A stretch of 64,000 bases of DNA. Origin: Shimia sediminis (GTDB lineage Bacteria > Pseudomonadota > Alphaproteobacteria > Rhodobacterales > Rhodobacteraceae). The DNA lies in contig NZ_RYZK01000005.1 of assembly GCF_003990645.1 (NCBI RefSeq), forward strand, positions 1 to 64,000, written 5' to 3'. This document shows positions 9,132 through 18,492 of this stretch, piece after piece; position 1 is the stretch's first letter, and each line of letters opens with the position of its first letter. Under the pieces are notes generated by a model. That model had not been told where the DNA came from, did no database searches, and saw nothing but the letters and a program-made list of their open reading frames with translations. The translations under genes were made by a program, and so were the position numbers.

Positions 9132-10160
9132 TTAGTGTTTGACTTGGGTCTTATCGACCCGTGTGAGAGCTGCTTTGGACACACGATCAAGGATCACGGC
9201 CAGCAGAACAATGCCGATACCAGCGACGATGCCCACACCCAGTTCAAGGTTTCGGATACCGCGCAGCACGTTCACGCCAAGGCCAGGGGCCGAAACAAGA
9301 GAGGCGATCACGACCATGGCAAGGCTCATCATGATGGTCTGGTTGATCCCGGCCATGATGTTCGGCAGCGCCAGCGGCAATTGCACTCGTATCAGTTTCT
9401 GGCGGTCATTCATGCCAAAGGCATTGGCCGCCTCGATCACGTCACTGTCGACAAGCCGGATGCCCAGGTCGGTCAGGCGGATCACCGGAACAATCGCGTA
9501 AAGAATGATGGCAATTCCATAAAGCTTGGACTCAGTGACAGAGAACAAGAAAATCAAAGGGATCAGGTACACAAAGGTCGGCAGCGTCTGCAGCAGGTCG
9601 AGCAACGGAACGACGCTTTTTTGCAACCGGTCGGATTTCGACATGGCAATGCCAATGGGCACACCGAACAGCACCGATATCGTCGTGCAAACAAAGATGA
9701 TCGACAGGGTCTGCATCGCCACATCGTAGTGGTCGACGACAGCCAGCAGCATAATCGCGACGGCAACAAAGATCGTCACAGGGCGCGACCGCGAGGCGTA
9801 CCAGGAAATCGCCACCAGAAGCGGAACCATGATGAACCACGGCGTCGCCTCAAATAGCCAAAGTGCGCCATCCAACACCCAACTCAATGGTTGTGTGATC
9901 GGATCCAGAACGGCTTTCAGGGCAGGCTTAGCTGCCAGAAACCCGTCTTCGATCCCGTTGGTGACATCACGCGACTGCCACACGCGGTTGCAGCTTTCAT
10001 GCAGATTGTCAAACGAGGGAATTGGAAAGACCGGACCGGCGTCCTCTGCTCCTCCTGCTTGCGCCGCAAGGTCCGCCAGCGAAAGAGGCGCTTTGTCGTC
10101 TGACGTGCCGCACCAGTCGCTCAAACCCATGGCGCTGAATAACTTGTCATAGAAGGCCAT
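9132..10160 (-). CDS. proW: Glycine betaine/proline betaine ABC transporter, permease
   Basis: A 342-residue inner-membrane permease. The first ~90 residues are a soluble N-terminal region, and multiple hydrophobic helices follow (for example WFIMVPLLVAISWYA). The BPD-type EAA loop is seen around DSDVIEAANAFGMNDRQKL, where the ATPase docks. It lies between proX and proV in one transcriptional direction. A long N-terminal soluble tail is normal in ProW. Its partners are ProX in the periplasm and ProV in the cytoplasm. Confidence 0.93.
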   Translation of the reverse strand: MAFYDKLFSAMGLSDWCGTSDDKAPLSLADLAAQAGGAEDAGPVFPIPSFDNLHESCNRVWQSRDVTNGIEDGFLAAKPALKAVLDPITQPLSWVLDGALWLFEATPWFIMVPLLVAISWYASRSRPVTIFVAVAIMLLAVVDHYDVAMQTLSIIFVCTTISVLFGVPIGIAMSKSDRLQKSVVPLLDLLQTLPTFVYLIPLIFLFSVTESKLYGIAIILYAIVPVIRLTDLGIRLVDSDVIEAANAFGMNDRQKLIRVQLPLALPNIMAGINQTIMMSLAMVVIASLVSAPGLGVNVLRGIRNLELGVGIVAGIGIVLLAVILDRVSKAALTRVDKTQVKH

Positions 10161-10192
10161 TTATCCCACTTTCCGATCTACTTCAGTGCGTT

Positions 10193-10216
10193 AGGGGCAT
10201 CACTGAGGATGCCCCT
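10193..10216. promoter_or_regulatory. Intra-operon hairpin between proX and proW
   Basis: AGGGGCATC (10193-10201) and GATGCCCCT (10208-10216) are perfect 9-nt arms around a 6-nt loop. They lie in the 67-nt gap between the proX stop and the proW start. Without a U-tract it is most likely an mRNA stabiliser or partial attenuator that raises the binding protein over the membrane components, as known in other ABC operons. That role is inference. Confidence 0.5.
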
Positions 10217-10227
10217 GTCCTAGCAGT

Positions 10228-11199
10228 TTACTGCAGCAATGCGGAAAGTTTGTCGCGCGCCGCATCGTTAAGCCACGCGCCCCAGACGTCCTTATAGGTC
10301 GTCAGGAAATGTACCGCACCTTCATCGTAGGAGGCGTTGTTGTCCTCGACCCATGCCAGCGTTTCGCCCATCTGTGCGTTGGTGAAGGACAGATTTGTCA
10401 TCAGCTCAGAGATTTCCGCGTTTTCAGCCATGAATTCCTTGGACAGGACAGTCACCACTTCACTGCGGGGAAAGGCGCTCATTGCTGGCGTCTCGCATTC
10501 CGCTGTGATGTTGCAGGCGTGCTTTTCAGGGTGATGCGGGCCCATCTCGACCAGGGTCATCGGGTATTTGCCCAGCACCGATGTCGGCGCCCAATAAAAA
10601 CCGAACCACGGCTCCTTGTTGTCGTAGGCGGCCGCGATCGACGCCGCAAGGGTTTCGCCTGATCCATGTACAAAGTTATCAATGCCTGCATCAATCAACC
10701 CGCTTGCCGTCAGCAGGTTGGTGCTGACATTCAGACAGGTCCATCCCTCGGGGCAGTTGTGAAAGCGATTTCCGACAAGTTCGGGGTTGGCTGCGATGCC
10801 CTCAATCGTTGCCAGTTCGGGATGTTTCTCCACAAGGTAGTTCGGAACAAAGAACCCTTCGACACCGCCATCTGACAGAACTTCGGTCACCGGAATGATC
10901 GCACCTGAGTCAACCAATCCTTGGTAAGCCGGCGCGCCGTTTGTCCAGATTTCGGTCAGAATATCGGGCTCTCCGGTCTCGGAAACGGATGCCAGCGCAG
11001 GGTTGCTCGAGAGCGGAACCGTGGTCACTTCGCAGCCATAGCCTTGCTCCATCAGGAACTTCGAGACCGCGGTCACAATTTGCGCTGATCCCCAATCGGC
11101 CTGCATCAGTGATACTTCACCGCAGTCGTTTGCCTGGGCCGCCGAAGCGGTGATTGCCGCAGCAAATACGCATCCCAGACCCGTTGATATCTTGAACAT
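10228..11199 (-). CDS. proX: Glycine betaine/proline betaine ABC transporter, substrate-binding protein
   Basis: A 323-residue periplasmic binding protein of the OpuAC/ProX type. The start at 11199 is chosen because GGAGGAAAG sits just upstream and the protein then begins with a clean signal peptide (MFKISTGLGCVFAAAITASA, cleavage near AQA/NDCG). A longer in-frame reading upstream adds no leader-like sequence. The mature part begins ECF-like with GEVSLMQADWGSAQIV and has several tryptophans of the kind that form the betaine cage. First gene of proXWV. No operator could be recognised in the long upstream gap. Confidence 0.9.
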   Translation of the reverse strand: MFKISTGLGCVFAAAITASAAQANDCGEVSLMQADWGSAQIVTAVSKFLMEQGYGCEVTTVPLSSNPALASVSETGEPDILTEIWTNGAPAYQGLVDSGAIIPVTEVLSDGGVEGFFVPNYLVEKHPELATIEGIAANPELVGNRFHNCPEGWTCLNVSTNLLTASGLIDAGIDNFVHGSGETLAASIAAAYDNKEPWFGFYWAPTSVLGKYPMTLVEMGPHHPEKHACNITAECETPAMSAFPRSEVVTVLSKEFMAENAEISELMTNLSFTNAQMGETLAWVEDNNASYDEGAVHFLTTYKDVWGAWLNDAARDKLSALLQ

Positions 11200-11780
11200 T
11201 TCTTTCCTCCTTGTCATCGGCGAAACGGGGGGAGAGAAACGCTCCAAACCAACTTTCGCCTTGTTCCTAGCAATGATTTGTATCGGCGTGCCACTGATCA
11301 AAGAACTGAAAAGAATTTAGGATCATGTACGAATGTTTACAGGTAGAGTGTCACACCAGGCTCGTGCAGAGTGAACTTTATTCCGACGAATACGTCTCAG
11401 ATGCAAATCCCTGTGTGGCAAAAGCAGGCGAGTTTTCAGATTTCTCTAAGAGACACCATGAGGTGTCATCACACACAAGGATGCCCATTCAGGGCACGCC
11501 ACTTTCATTCGAGCACGATGTTGCATTGAGACAATGCGGGCACCCTACGGTCATTTGCTTCTTTTGCGACAAATGCCCGATATGGTCTGCTTCACAAAAC
11601 TCAGCAGTCACAACGGATATCACGACCGAACGCTGATTGGGCTTTCTCCACTCCCAGAAAGGTACTTGCCACCGCCCGATAGAAGCGACGCAAACTCTTT
11701 GTGGTTAGAATTGCGATTTCAACTGGTCAAATTGCAGACTGATGCTGGCGTTCACGCCAGGCAGAGGACACAGCGCGCGG
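11200..11780. other. 581-base gap between proX and nrdJ
   Basis: No convincing gene is seen. The short open frames lack the GC-biased third positions of the neighbours and show no domain. The stretch is clearly lower in GC than its surroundings. It should contain the proX promoter and the nrdJ 3' end. One small hairpin is visible, GACACC (11452-11457) with GGTGTC (11462-11467). A short unannotated RNA cannot be excluded. Confidence 0.5.
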
Positions 11781-14060
11781 TCACCCGCATTTTGAGTGCC
11801 CGCAGGAGCCGCAGGTCATGCAGCCTTCGATCATGCGCATATCGAACTGGCCGCAACTTGGGCAGGCCTTGCCACGCGGGGCTTCGCCCACGGCCATGAC
11901 CTCGGCTTGCGGGTCGGTTTTGAGGCCCATGCCCTCGCCTGCGATAAAGCCGATGGTGATCATGTGACGCTCGATCACGCCACCAATCGCGGCGAGGATC
12001 GAGGGGATGTATTTGCCTTCCATCCAGGCGCCGCCGCGCGGGTCAAACACGGCTTTCAGTTCCTCGACCACAAATGACACGTCTCCGCCCCGGCGGAACA
12101 CGGCGGAAATCATCCGGGTGAGCGCCAGCGTCCAGGCGTAGTGCTCCATGTTCTTGGAGTTGATGAACACTTCGAACGGGCGGCGATGGCCGTTGATGAT
12201 GGTGTCATTCACCGTCAGGTAAATCGCGTGCTCGCTGTCGGGCCACTTGAGTTTATAGGTCGCGCCTTCGAGCGATTGCGGGCGTTCCAGAGGCTCGGAC
12301 ATGTAGATGACTTCGCCATCGGCCACGTGGTCGGCAGGCTGTTCGCCGGGGGCGGACTCCGAGGTTTCCGATACGGCGAGGACCGATCCGGTGACGTCAT
12401 TCGGGCGGTAGGTGGTGCAGCCTTTGCAACCTGTGTCCCAGGCCTGCATGTAAACGTCTTTGAAGGCCTCAAAGTCGATGTCTTCGGGGCAGTTGATGGT
12501 CTTGGAAATCGAACTGTCGATCCATTTCTGCGCCGCGGCCTGCATGCGCACATGGGCGGCCGGTTCCAGCGTCTGGGCGTTGACGAAGTAGTCGGGCAGC
12601 TTTTTGTCGCCGAACTTGTCGCGCCACATCTGCACGGCGTAATCAACCACTTCTTCCTCAGTCCGCGAGCCGTCTTTTTGCAGCACCTTGCGGGTATAGG
12701 CATAGGCAAAGACCGGCTCGATCCCCGAAGACACGTTGCCCGCATAGAGGCTGATTGTGCCGGTGGGGGCGATCGAGGTCAGCAAAGCGTTGCGGATGCC
12801 GTGTTCGGCGATGGCGGCCTTGACGTCGTCGTCCATGGCGGCGACCAATCCGCCCGCCAGGTACTTGTCCTTGTCAAACAGCGGAAAAGCGCCTTTTTCC
12901 TTGGCGAGGTTGGCGGATGCCAGATAGGACGCCCGCGCGATGGCCTTCATCCAGGCTTCGGTCTGGGCGGCGGCCTCTTCGCTGCCATAGCGCAGGCCCA
13001 GCATCAAGAGCGCGTCCGCCAGTCCGGTCACGCCCAGGCCGATGCGGCGTTTGTTCTGCGCCTCTTGTGCCTGTTCAGGCAGCGGAAAGCGCGAGGCGTC
13101 AACGACATTGTCCATCATGCGCACGGCGGTGGCGACCAGATCGTCCAGTTCGCCCTGGTTCAGCGCGGCGCTTGCCTCGAACGGGTTGGAGACCAGCCGT
13201 GCGAGGTTGATGGACCCCAGAAGACAGGCACCATACGGCGGCAGGGGTTGCTCGCCGCAGGGGTTGGTGGCGGCGATGGTCTCAACATAGCTGAGGTTGT
13301 TCATCTGGTTGATGCGGTCGATGAAGATCACACCCGGTTCCGCATGATCATAGGTGTTCTGCATGATCTTGTTCCACAGATCGCGCGCGTCGACCGTGTG
13401 ATAGACCTTGTCCTGGAATTTCAGCTCCCACGGACCATCGGCTTTGACCGCTTCCATGAAGGCATCCGTGACCAGCACCGACATGTTGAACATGCGCAGG
13501 CGGGCGGGGTCGGATTTGGCGGTGATAAAGGCGTCGATGTCGGGGTGGTCGCAGCGCATGGTGGCCATCATTGCACCACGGCGGCTGCCTGCGGACATGA
13601 TGGTGCGGCACATGGCGTCCCAGACGTCCATGAAGCTCAAGGGGCCAGAGGCATCGGCGGCCACGCCTTTGACATCGGCGCCACGCGGGCGAATGGTCGA
13701 GAAATCATACCCGATGCCGCCGCCCTGCTGCATGGTCAGCGCGGCCTCTTTCAGCATATCGAAAATGCCGCCCATGCTGTCAGGGATGGTGCCCATAACA
13801 AAGCAGTTGAACAGGGTCACATTACGCGCCGTGCCTGCGCCTGCGGTGATGCGGCCTGCAGGCAGGTATTTGAAGTCCTCAAGAGCGTCGTAAAACCGAT
13901 CTTCCCAGGCCGAGGGGTCTTTTTCGACCTTGGCCAGATCGCGTGCGATGCGCCGCCAGCTGTCCTCGACCGTGAGATCAATGGGTTTGCCGTCCGCTTG
14001 TTTGAAACGGTATTTCATGTCCCAGATGGACTCGGCAATGGGGGCGGCAAAACGGCTCAT
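11781..14060 (-). CDS. nrdJ: Adenosylcobalamin-dependent (class II) ribonucleoside-diphosphate reductase
   Basis: A 759-residue reductase making deoxyribonucleotides with a B12-generated thiyl radical, independent of oxygen. Visible landmarks are GGGIGYDFSTIRPRG and TNPCGEQPLPPYGACLLGSINL, typical of the class II catalytic barrel, then a C-terminal TSCPD-like region and a cysteine-rich tail (CPSCG ... CMTCGSCGHSKCG) that probably binds zinc or shuttles electrons. The start at 14060 (MSRFAAPIAESIWDMKYRF) is chosen over longer readings, which contain no conserved sequence. It is divergent from the DUF1489 gene. No class I nrdAB is present in the window. Confidence 0.93.
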   Translation of the reverse strand: MSRFAAPIAESIWDMKYRFKQADGKPIDLTVEDSWRRIARDLAKVEKDPSAWEDRFYDALEDFKYLPAGRITAGAGTARNVTLFNCFVMGTIPDSMGGIFDMLKEAALTMQQGGGIGYDFSTIRPRGADVKGVAADASGPLSFMDVWDAMCRTIMSAGSRRGAMMATMRCDHPDIDAFITAKSDPARLRMFNMSVLVTDAFMEAVKADGPWELKFQDKVYHTVDARDLWNKIMQNTYDHAEPGVIFIDRINQMNNLSYVETIAATNPCGEQPLPPYGACLLGSINLARLVSNPFEASAALNQGELDDLVATAVRMMDNVVDASRFPLPEQAQEAQNKRRIGLGVTGLADALLMLGLRYGSEEAAAQTEAWMKAIARASYLASANLAKEKGAFPLFDKDKYLAGGLVAAMDDDVKAAIAEHGIRNALLTSIAPTGTISLYAGNVSSGIEPVFAYAYTRKVLQKDGSRTEEEVVDYAVQMWRDKFGDKKLPDYFVNAQTLEPAAHVRMQAAAQKWIDSSISKTINCPEDIDFEAFKDVYMQAWDTGCKGCTTYRPNDVTGSVLAVSETSESAPGEQPADHVADGEVIYMSEPLERPQSLEGATYKLKWPDSEHAIYLTVNDTIINGHRRPFEVFINSKNMEHYAWTLALTRMISAVFRRGGDVSFVVEELKAVFDPRGGAWMEGKYIPSILAAIGGVIERHMITIGFIAGEGMGLKTDPQAEVMAVGEAPRGKACPSCGQFDMRMIEGCMTCGSCGHSKCG

Positions 14061-14234
14061 CGTGTGATTCCCAGATATCTCAGTATTTGAAAGAGGGTCC
14101 CAGACTAGCCCAGACTTGCCTGCCGGGAAACCCACACAGCGACATTTCACGGAACAAAAAACACAACTGCTTGCTGTCGGGCCACACCGGACTACAATAT
14201 GAGGGGTCACCTTGGGACGAATCTGTGAGTAACC

Positions 14235-14243
14235 TGTGGATAA
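14235..14243 (-). promoter_or_regulatory. Consensus DnaA box between nrdJ and DUF1489
   Basis: TGTGGATAA is the exact complement of the DnaA consensus TTATCCACA. It overlaps the GTG start codon at 14236 and is 175 nt upstream of the nrdJ start. A weaker neighbour, TGTGAGTAA, lies 11 nt to its left (14224-14232). DnaA control of ribonucleotide reductase genes is known in other bacteria, so a link is possible, but one box can occur by chance. Confidence 0.4.
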
Positions 14244-14667
14244 ATTCATCAACCTGGTAAAGCTGTCCGTGGGATCGGAAAACGTCGACTCGATGTCCAC
14301 GTGGCAAGCGACCCGGCGCGCCCAGACCGACGATGGCCTGCCCCGCCACGTGACCCGCATGTGGCCCAAGCGCGAGGCCGAGATCCTGCAAGGTGGCTCG
14401 ATCTATTGGGTCATCAAGGGGGCGATCCAGTGCCGCCAGACCATCCTGCGGCTGGACGAGGTGATCGGGGCGGACGGCATTCGCCGCTGTGCCATCGTGC
14501 TTGACCCAACGGTGCATCGCACCGAAACCGCCCTGCGCCGACCGTTTCAGGGCTGGCGGTATCTGAAGCCGGAAGACAGCCCTGCGGATTTGCGTGACCA
14601 AAACGCCAGCGACACCGATCTGCCCCCGGAACTGGCCACAGCCCTGGCTGAAATTGGTGTCCGTTAG
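14236..14667 (+). CDS. DUF1489 family protein
   Basis: A 143-residue cytoplasmic protein of the DUF1489 family found across Alphaproteobacteria. It begins at a GTG with the family's usual N-terminus (INLVKLSVGSENVDSMSTW) and contains the conserved HVTRMWPKR and GGSIYWVIKGAIQCRQ segments. No later ATG would keep the N-terminal motif, which supports the GTG. Function is unknown. It is divergent from nrdJ and convergent with hisG. Confidence 0.85.
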   Translation: MDKFINLVKLSVGSENVDSMSTWQATRRAQTDDGLPRHVTRMWPKREAEILQGGSIYWVIKGAIQCRQTILRLDEVIGADGIRRCAIVLDPTVHRTETALRRPFQGWRYLKPEDSPADLRDQNASDTDLPPELATALAEIGVR

Positions 14668-14718
14668 CAGAATTTTCTAGAAAATTCTGAGACTTGGAAA
14701 TTCTTCTAGAAGAATTTC
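14668..14718. repeat. Twin 22-bp perfect palindromes between DUF1489 and hisG
   Basis: Two perfect palindromes centred on CTAG lie side by side. The first is 14668-14689 with arm CAGAATTTTCT, the second is 14697-14718 with arm GAAATTCTTCT, and 7 nt separate them. They fill the whole gap between the convergent stops. Both are AT-rich inside GC-rich DNA and share the core TTCTAGAA. A bidirectional termination role is possible, but the stems are nearly all A/U, which is unusual. A dimeric protein binding both sites is an alternative. Confidence 0.75.
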
Positions 14719-15408
14719 TTACCTGAGGGTGTCCAACAGTTTTGACAGGACCAGGCGGTCCGCGTCGCTGTAAGTCGCCACGCGGCTGCGCCACAGGGTG
14801 GCCTGCGATTTCAGGATTGGGCCGTCGCTCATGATCTTGAGGTGGTTGGCGCGCAGGGTTTCCCCGGTTGAGGTGATATCCGCAATCGCCTCGGCGGTTT
14901 CGTTCTTCACGACGCCTTCTGTTGCGCCCTGGCTGTCAACCAGTTGATAGTCCGCAACGCCGTTGTCCTGCAGGTATTCGCGCACGAGGCGGTGATACTT
15001 GGTGGCGATGCGCAGGCGGAACCCATGGCGCGCCCGGAAGGCGGCCGAGGCGGCGTCCAGATCGTCCAGCGTATCCACATCAACCCAGCAATTCGGCACG
15101 GCGAGGATCAGGTCGGCCTGACCAAAGCCAAGCAAGGCAACCTCTTCCACCTGCTGTTCCCAGCGGGCCAGCTTTTCGCGCACAAGGTCGGTTCCGGTCA
15201 CGCCCAGATGAATGCGCCCCGTCGCCAGTTCGCGCGGGATTTCGCCCGCCGAGAGCAGCACCAGCTCTACCCCGTCGACGCCTTCGACCGCGCCGGCATA
15301 CTCTCGATCCGATCCGGTGCGGGCGAGCGAGACGCCGCGTGCACGGAACCAGTCAAAGGTTTTGTCCATCAACCGTCCCTTGGACGGAACCCCCAGTTTG
15401 ATCGTCAT
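14719..15408 (-). CDS. hisG: ATP phosphoribosyltransferase, short form
   Basis: A 229-residue HisG of the short class, which catalyses the first step of histidine synthesis (ATP + PRPP) and lacks the C-terminal regulatory domain. That is why HisZ is encoded directly upstream. The N-terminus KLGVPSKGRLMDKT is typical, and the PRPP-binding region is seen near ADITSTGETLRANHLK. The start at 15408 overlaps the hisZ stop by 4 nt. The order hisS-hisZ-hisG couples tRNA charging and histidine synthesis genes. Confidence 0.95.
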   Translation of the reverse strand: MTIKLGVPSKGRLMDKTFDWFRARGVSLARTGSDREYAGAVEGVDGVELVLLSAGEIPRELATGRIHLGVTGTDLVREKLARWEQQVEEVALLGFGQADLILAVPNCWVDVDTLDDLDAASAAFRARHGFRLRIATKYHRLVREYLQDNGVADYQLVDSQGATEGVVKNETAEAIADITSTGETLRANHLKIMSDGPILKSQATLWRSRVATYSDADRLVLSKLLDTLR

Positions 15409-16490
15409 AGCGCGCCCTCCAGCTCGAGCAACAGGCCCGGGCGGATCACGCCGCCGACCGCCGGGATTTCCCGCCCCTGCCCCAGCACACGTGTCAAAGC
15501 ATCATAGCGCCCCCCGGTTGCGACCGGTGGCAGATCTGGGCGGCCCTCGGCGTAAAAGCCAAAAACAAAGCCGTCGTAGTATTCCATCGAAGTGCGGCCA
15601 TAGCTGGCCTCGAATTCAAGGGCGTCCACGTCGATCCCCTGGGCCTGCAAGGCATCCATCCGGTCCTTGAGACAGTAGACGGCCTCGGTGATGGCGGGCA
15701 TGTCGACGGCAATGTCGCGCAGGTGTTCCAGCGCGTAGGGCAGTTTTTCACGCACGCCCAGCAACGCCTCGATCAGCGCGACCTCGTTGGCCGTGATCGG
15801 CGCGGCCTCGGCATCTTCTTTCAGGGCTTCGATCCGCGCGGCCACCTCGGCGTCAGAGCGCAGGCCGATGCGGGGGAAGTCATGGGTCATCGGGTCGGGC
15901 TTGGCCAGCATGGCCATACGCGCCTGGGGCGCGGGTGTGCGCCCGGAAAAGCGGTCCAGAAGCGCGCGGAAACGGCGCGGTCGCCAGATGTGGCGCAAGA
16001 GGGCATCCTTGCGGCGTTGGGTTGTGTTCAACCCCGAGACCGCGGCCATGAGGATACCGATGTCCCCGGTGGCGGCGCGCAGGTCCAGATCACCCAGACC
16101 TTTGCGGATCAGGGCAAAAACCTCGGCATCGGCGGCGGCGGGGTTCTCGCGGTCAAAGACCTCGTAGCCCACCTGAGCGTATTCGTTTGGCTTGGACGGG
16201 TCGTCCTCTTGCCGCCGGAAGACCTCGCCAGCATAGGTATAGCGGGCGGGTTCGGCGCCGTGATCCATGTGCATCTGCACCACCGGCACGGTAAAGTCCG
16301 GGCGCAGCATCTGTTCGCCGCGCAAGGCGTCCGAGGTCACATAGGCCCGGGCGCGGATGTCTTCGCCGTAGAGGTCCAGCAGCACTTCGGCAGGCTGCAA
16401 GAGCGAGGTTTCAACCGGGTTGGCCCCGGCATCTTCAAACATCGTTTTCAGCGCGGCCGCACGGGCGCGAATCTTGGCTTTCTTAGGCAT
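15405..16490 (-). CDS. hisZ: ATP phosphoribosyltransferase regulatory subunit
   Basis: A HisRS-like paralogue without aminoacylation activity that binds short HisG and confers feedback inhibition by histidine. The start at 16490 ([20 protein letters not shown]) overlaps the hisS TGA by one base. A longer in-frame extension upstream lies inside hisS and lacks conserved sequence. Class II motif-2 remnants are visible (LRPDFTVPVVQMHMDHG, then YTYAGEVFRRQ), and the C-terminal part has GGRYDALTRVLG. 361 residues, typical of the family. Confidence 0.93.
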   Translation of the reverse strand: MPKKAKIRARAAALKTMFEDAGANPVETSLLQPAEVLLDLYGEDIRARAYVTSDALRGEQMLRPDFTVPVVQMHMDHGAEPARYTYAGEVFRRQEDDPSKPNEYAQVGYEVFDRENPAAADAEVFALIRKGLGDLDLRAATGDIGILMAAVSGLNTTQRRKDALLRHIWRPRRFRALLDRFSGRTPAPQARMAMLAKPDPMTHDFPRIGLRSDAEVAARIEALKEDAEAAPITANEVALIEALLGVREKLPYALEHLRDIAVDMPAITEAVYCLKDRMDALQAQGIDVDALEFEASYGRTSMEYYDGFVFGFYAEGRPDLPPVATGGRYDALTRVLGQGREIPAVGGVIRPGLLLELEGAL

Positions 16491-17980
16491 CAGCTGTCCT
16501 GCCCGGCGAGGATCTCGCGCACCTTGGCCACCAGTTGGCCGCGCGGCACTTCGAACTGGCTGGGGCGTTCTTTCCATTCCTCAAGCGTGGCGCTTTCGGC
16601 GATTTTTGCGCCTAAAATCAAGTCCTTGATCTGAACAACACCATTGGCTTTCTCGTCGCCGCCTTCGATCACGGCGACCGGTGAGTTGCGCTTGTCGGCG
16701 TATTTGAGCTGGTTGCCAAAGTTCTTGGGGTTGCCAAGGTAGACCTCGGCGCGGATGCTGGCGTTGCGCAATTCGGCCACCATGGTCTGATAGTCGGCCA
16801 TGCGGTCGCGGTCCATGACGGTGACAACAACGGGGCCTTCGGTGCGCCCCCCGATGCGGCCCTTTTCGCGCAGGGCAGCGAGCAGGCGATCGACGCCGAT
16901 CGAGATGCCCGTGGCGGGCACGGCCTGACCGGTGAACCGTTTGACGAGATCGTCGTAGCGACCGCCCCCCGAGACCGATCCGAACTGGCGCTTGCGGCCT
17001 TTTTCGTCAAAGATTTCAAAGGTCAACTCGGCCTCGTAGACCGGGCCTGTGTAATAGCCAAGGCCGCGCACGACCGAGGGGTCAATCTCGATCCGGTCCG
17101 CGCCGTAGCCACCTGCGTCGAGCAGCTCGGCGATTTGCTCCAGCTCGGCGATGCCTTCGGCGCCAATGCCTGAGGCGCCCACGGCAGTGCGCAGGTTCTG
17201 GAAGGTCTTGGCGACGTCATCTGCCTTGGAGGTCAGAAAGGCGAGCACCGGTTCGGCCTGATCTTCGCTGAGCCCCACCCCGTCGATGAACGCGCCGGAG
17301 GCGTCAAGGCGTCCCTTGGTCAGCAGCTCGCGCACACCGGATTCGCCCACCTTGTCAAACTTGTCGATTGTTCTCAGGACGTTATCCCGCGCACCTTCGC
17401 CTTCGGGCAGGCCCATGGCTTCGAGCACGCCGTTCAGAACCTTGCGGTTGTTGACCCGCACCAGATAGTCGCCACGCGGAATGCCAACGGTCTCGAGCGT
17501 GTCCGAGAGCATGGCGCAGATCTCGGCGTCGGCGGCCATGCTGGCGGTGCCGACGGTGTCCGCATCACATTGATAAAATTGACGATATCGGCCCGGGCCC
17601 GGCTTTTCGTTGCGCCAGACGGGACCCATTGCGTAGCGGCGATAGGGCGTCGGCAGATCGTTGCGGTGCTGGGCATAGACCCGCGCCAGAGGGGCGGTCA
17701 GGTCATAGCGCAGCGCCATCCAGTCGCCCTGATCGTTGTCGTCAAACTCTTGCCAGGCAAAGACGCCTTCGTTGGGGCGATCCACGTCGGGCAGAAATTT
17801 CCCAAGCGCTTCAACGGTTTCCACGGCGCTGGATTCGAGGGCCTCGAAACCATAGCGATGATAGACCCCGGCGATCTGATGCAGCATCTGGGTGCGCTCG
17901 GTCACCTCGGTGCCGAAATAGTCGCGGAAACCCTTGGGCGTTGCTGCCTTGGGGCGGGGGGCTTTCTTCTGCTTGGCCAT
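16490..17980 (-). CDS. hisS: Histidyl-tRNA synthetase
   Basis: A 496-residue class IIa synthetase. Motif 1 follows [13 protein letters not shown], motif 2 includes [20 protein letters not shown], the histidine-A loop appears as [17 protein letters not shown], and motif 3 as [15 protein letters not shown]; the C-terminal anticodon-binding domain follows ([21 protein letters not shown]). Start choice: ATG at 17980 has AGGGA at a good distance, while the ATG two codons upstream (17986) is too close to it. First gene of hisS-hisZ-hisG. Confidence 0.95.
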   Translation of the reverse strand: MAKQKKAPRPKAATPKGFRDYFGTEVTERTQMLHQIAGVYHRYGFEALESSAVETVEALGKFLPDVDRPNEGVFAWQEFDDNDQGDWMALRYDLTAPLARVYAQHRNDLPTPYRRYAMGPVWRNEKPGPGRYRQFYQCDADTVGTASMAADAEICAMLSDTLETVGIPRGDYLVRVNNRKVLNGVLEAMGLPEGEGARDNVLRTIDKFDKVGESGVRELLTKGRLDASGAFIDGVGLSEDQAEPVLAFLTSKADDVAKTFQNLRTAVGASGIGAEGIAELEQIAELLDAGGYGADRIEIDPSVVRGLGYYTGPVYEAELTFEIFDEKGRKRQFGSVSGGGRYDDLVKRFTGQAVPATGISIGVDRLLAALREKGRIGGRTEGPVVVTVMDRDRMADYQTMVAELRNASIRAEVYLGNPKNFGNQLKYADKRNSPVAVIEGGDEKANGVVQIKDLILGAKIAESATLEEWKERPSQFEVPRGQLVAKVREILAGQDS

Positions 17981-18067
17981 GGTCATGGTCCCTATGGGAA
18001 TGGTGTCGCCATGGCCTTTACCCAATGCCCCGCGCGGGGGCAAGCGAACGGGTGGAATAGTCAGGTT

Positions 18068-18385
18068 TTAATACTGAATGCGGCAGATATACTTGTCATA
18101 GACCCAGCCGTCGGGACCGCTGTAGCTGTGGTCATCCAAACCGGATTTGACAATCACCTGACGCCACCCGCTTTCTGCGTAAGGCTCGAGAGTCAAAAGG
18201 AAAGTTCCCGGTCCGAGCGTGCGAAGCATCTGACATTTGGAGGACCCACAGCTGCGCAGGGCGAGGAAGTTGTCTCCGTTCGGATCAAGATTGCAGACCA
18301 CGTAGTCTTCGCCGGAATAGGCCAGCGCAGATCCTGCGAGGATCATGGAAAGGGCGGCGATGGGGGCAAGATGTTTGAGGCGCAT
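18068..18385 (-). CDS. Small secreted SH3-like protein
   Basis: A 105-residue protein with a signal peptide (MRLKHLAPIAALSMILAGSA, cleavage near LAYS) and a mature domain of about 80 residues with a pattern like bacterial SH3 domains (LRSCGSSKCQMLRTLGPGTF, then GWRQVIVKSG and DGWVYDKYIC). It holds four cysteines likely to form disulfides in the periplasm. GGAGA precedes the ATG at 18385. No specific function can be assigned. Neighbours are hisS and a crotonase, apparently unrelated. Confidence 0.75.
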   Translation of the reverse strand: MRLKHLAPIAALSMILAGSALAYSGEDYVVCNLDPNGDNFLALRSCGSSKCQMLRTLGPGTFLLTLEPYAESGWRQVIVKSGLDDHSYSGPDGWVYDKYICRIQY

Positions 18386-18492
18386 GCCGGTCTCCTCTGC
18401 TGATGTTTGCAAAAGGAGTCTACCGGTTTGCGGCGCAGTTCCATATGACCTGGCGCAACATGACTCGTCGTCAAGCCGTTGAAATCGCTTAT

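Noticed and set aside
11325-11636. 103-residue plus-strand frame in the gap before nrdJ
   Set aside because: No ribosome binding site, no codon bias of the neighbours and no domain.
12141-14090. Long plus-strand frame (649 residues) within nrdJ
   Set aside because: Antisense shadow of a GC-rich conserved gene. The protein composition is His/Gly-rich and without domains.
14061-14234. NrdR box upstream of nrdJ
   Set aside because: The best candidate (around CTACAATATGAGG) is only a partial match to the NrdR consensus and has no second box at helical spacing.
14235-14243. Replication origin at the DnaA box
   Set aside because: Only one strong box and one weak neighbour, no AT-rich unwinding region, no typical origin neighbours such as dnaA, gidA or hemE.
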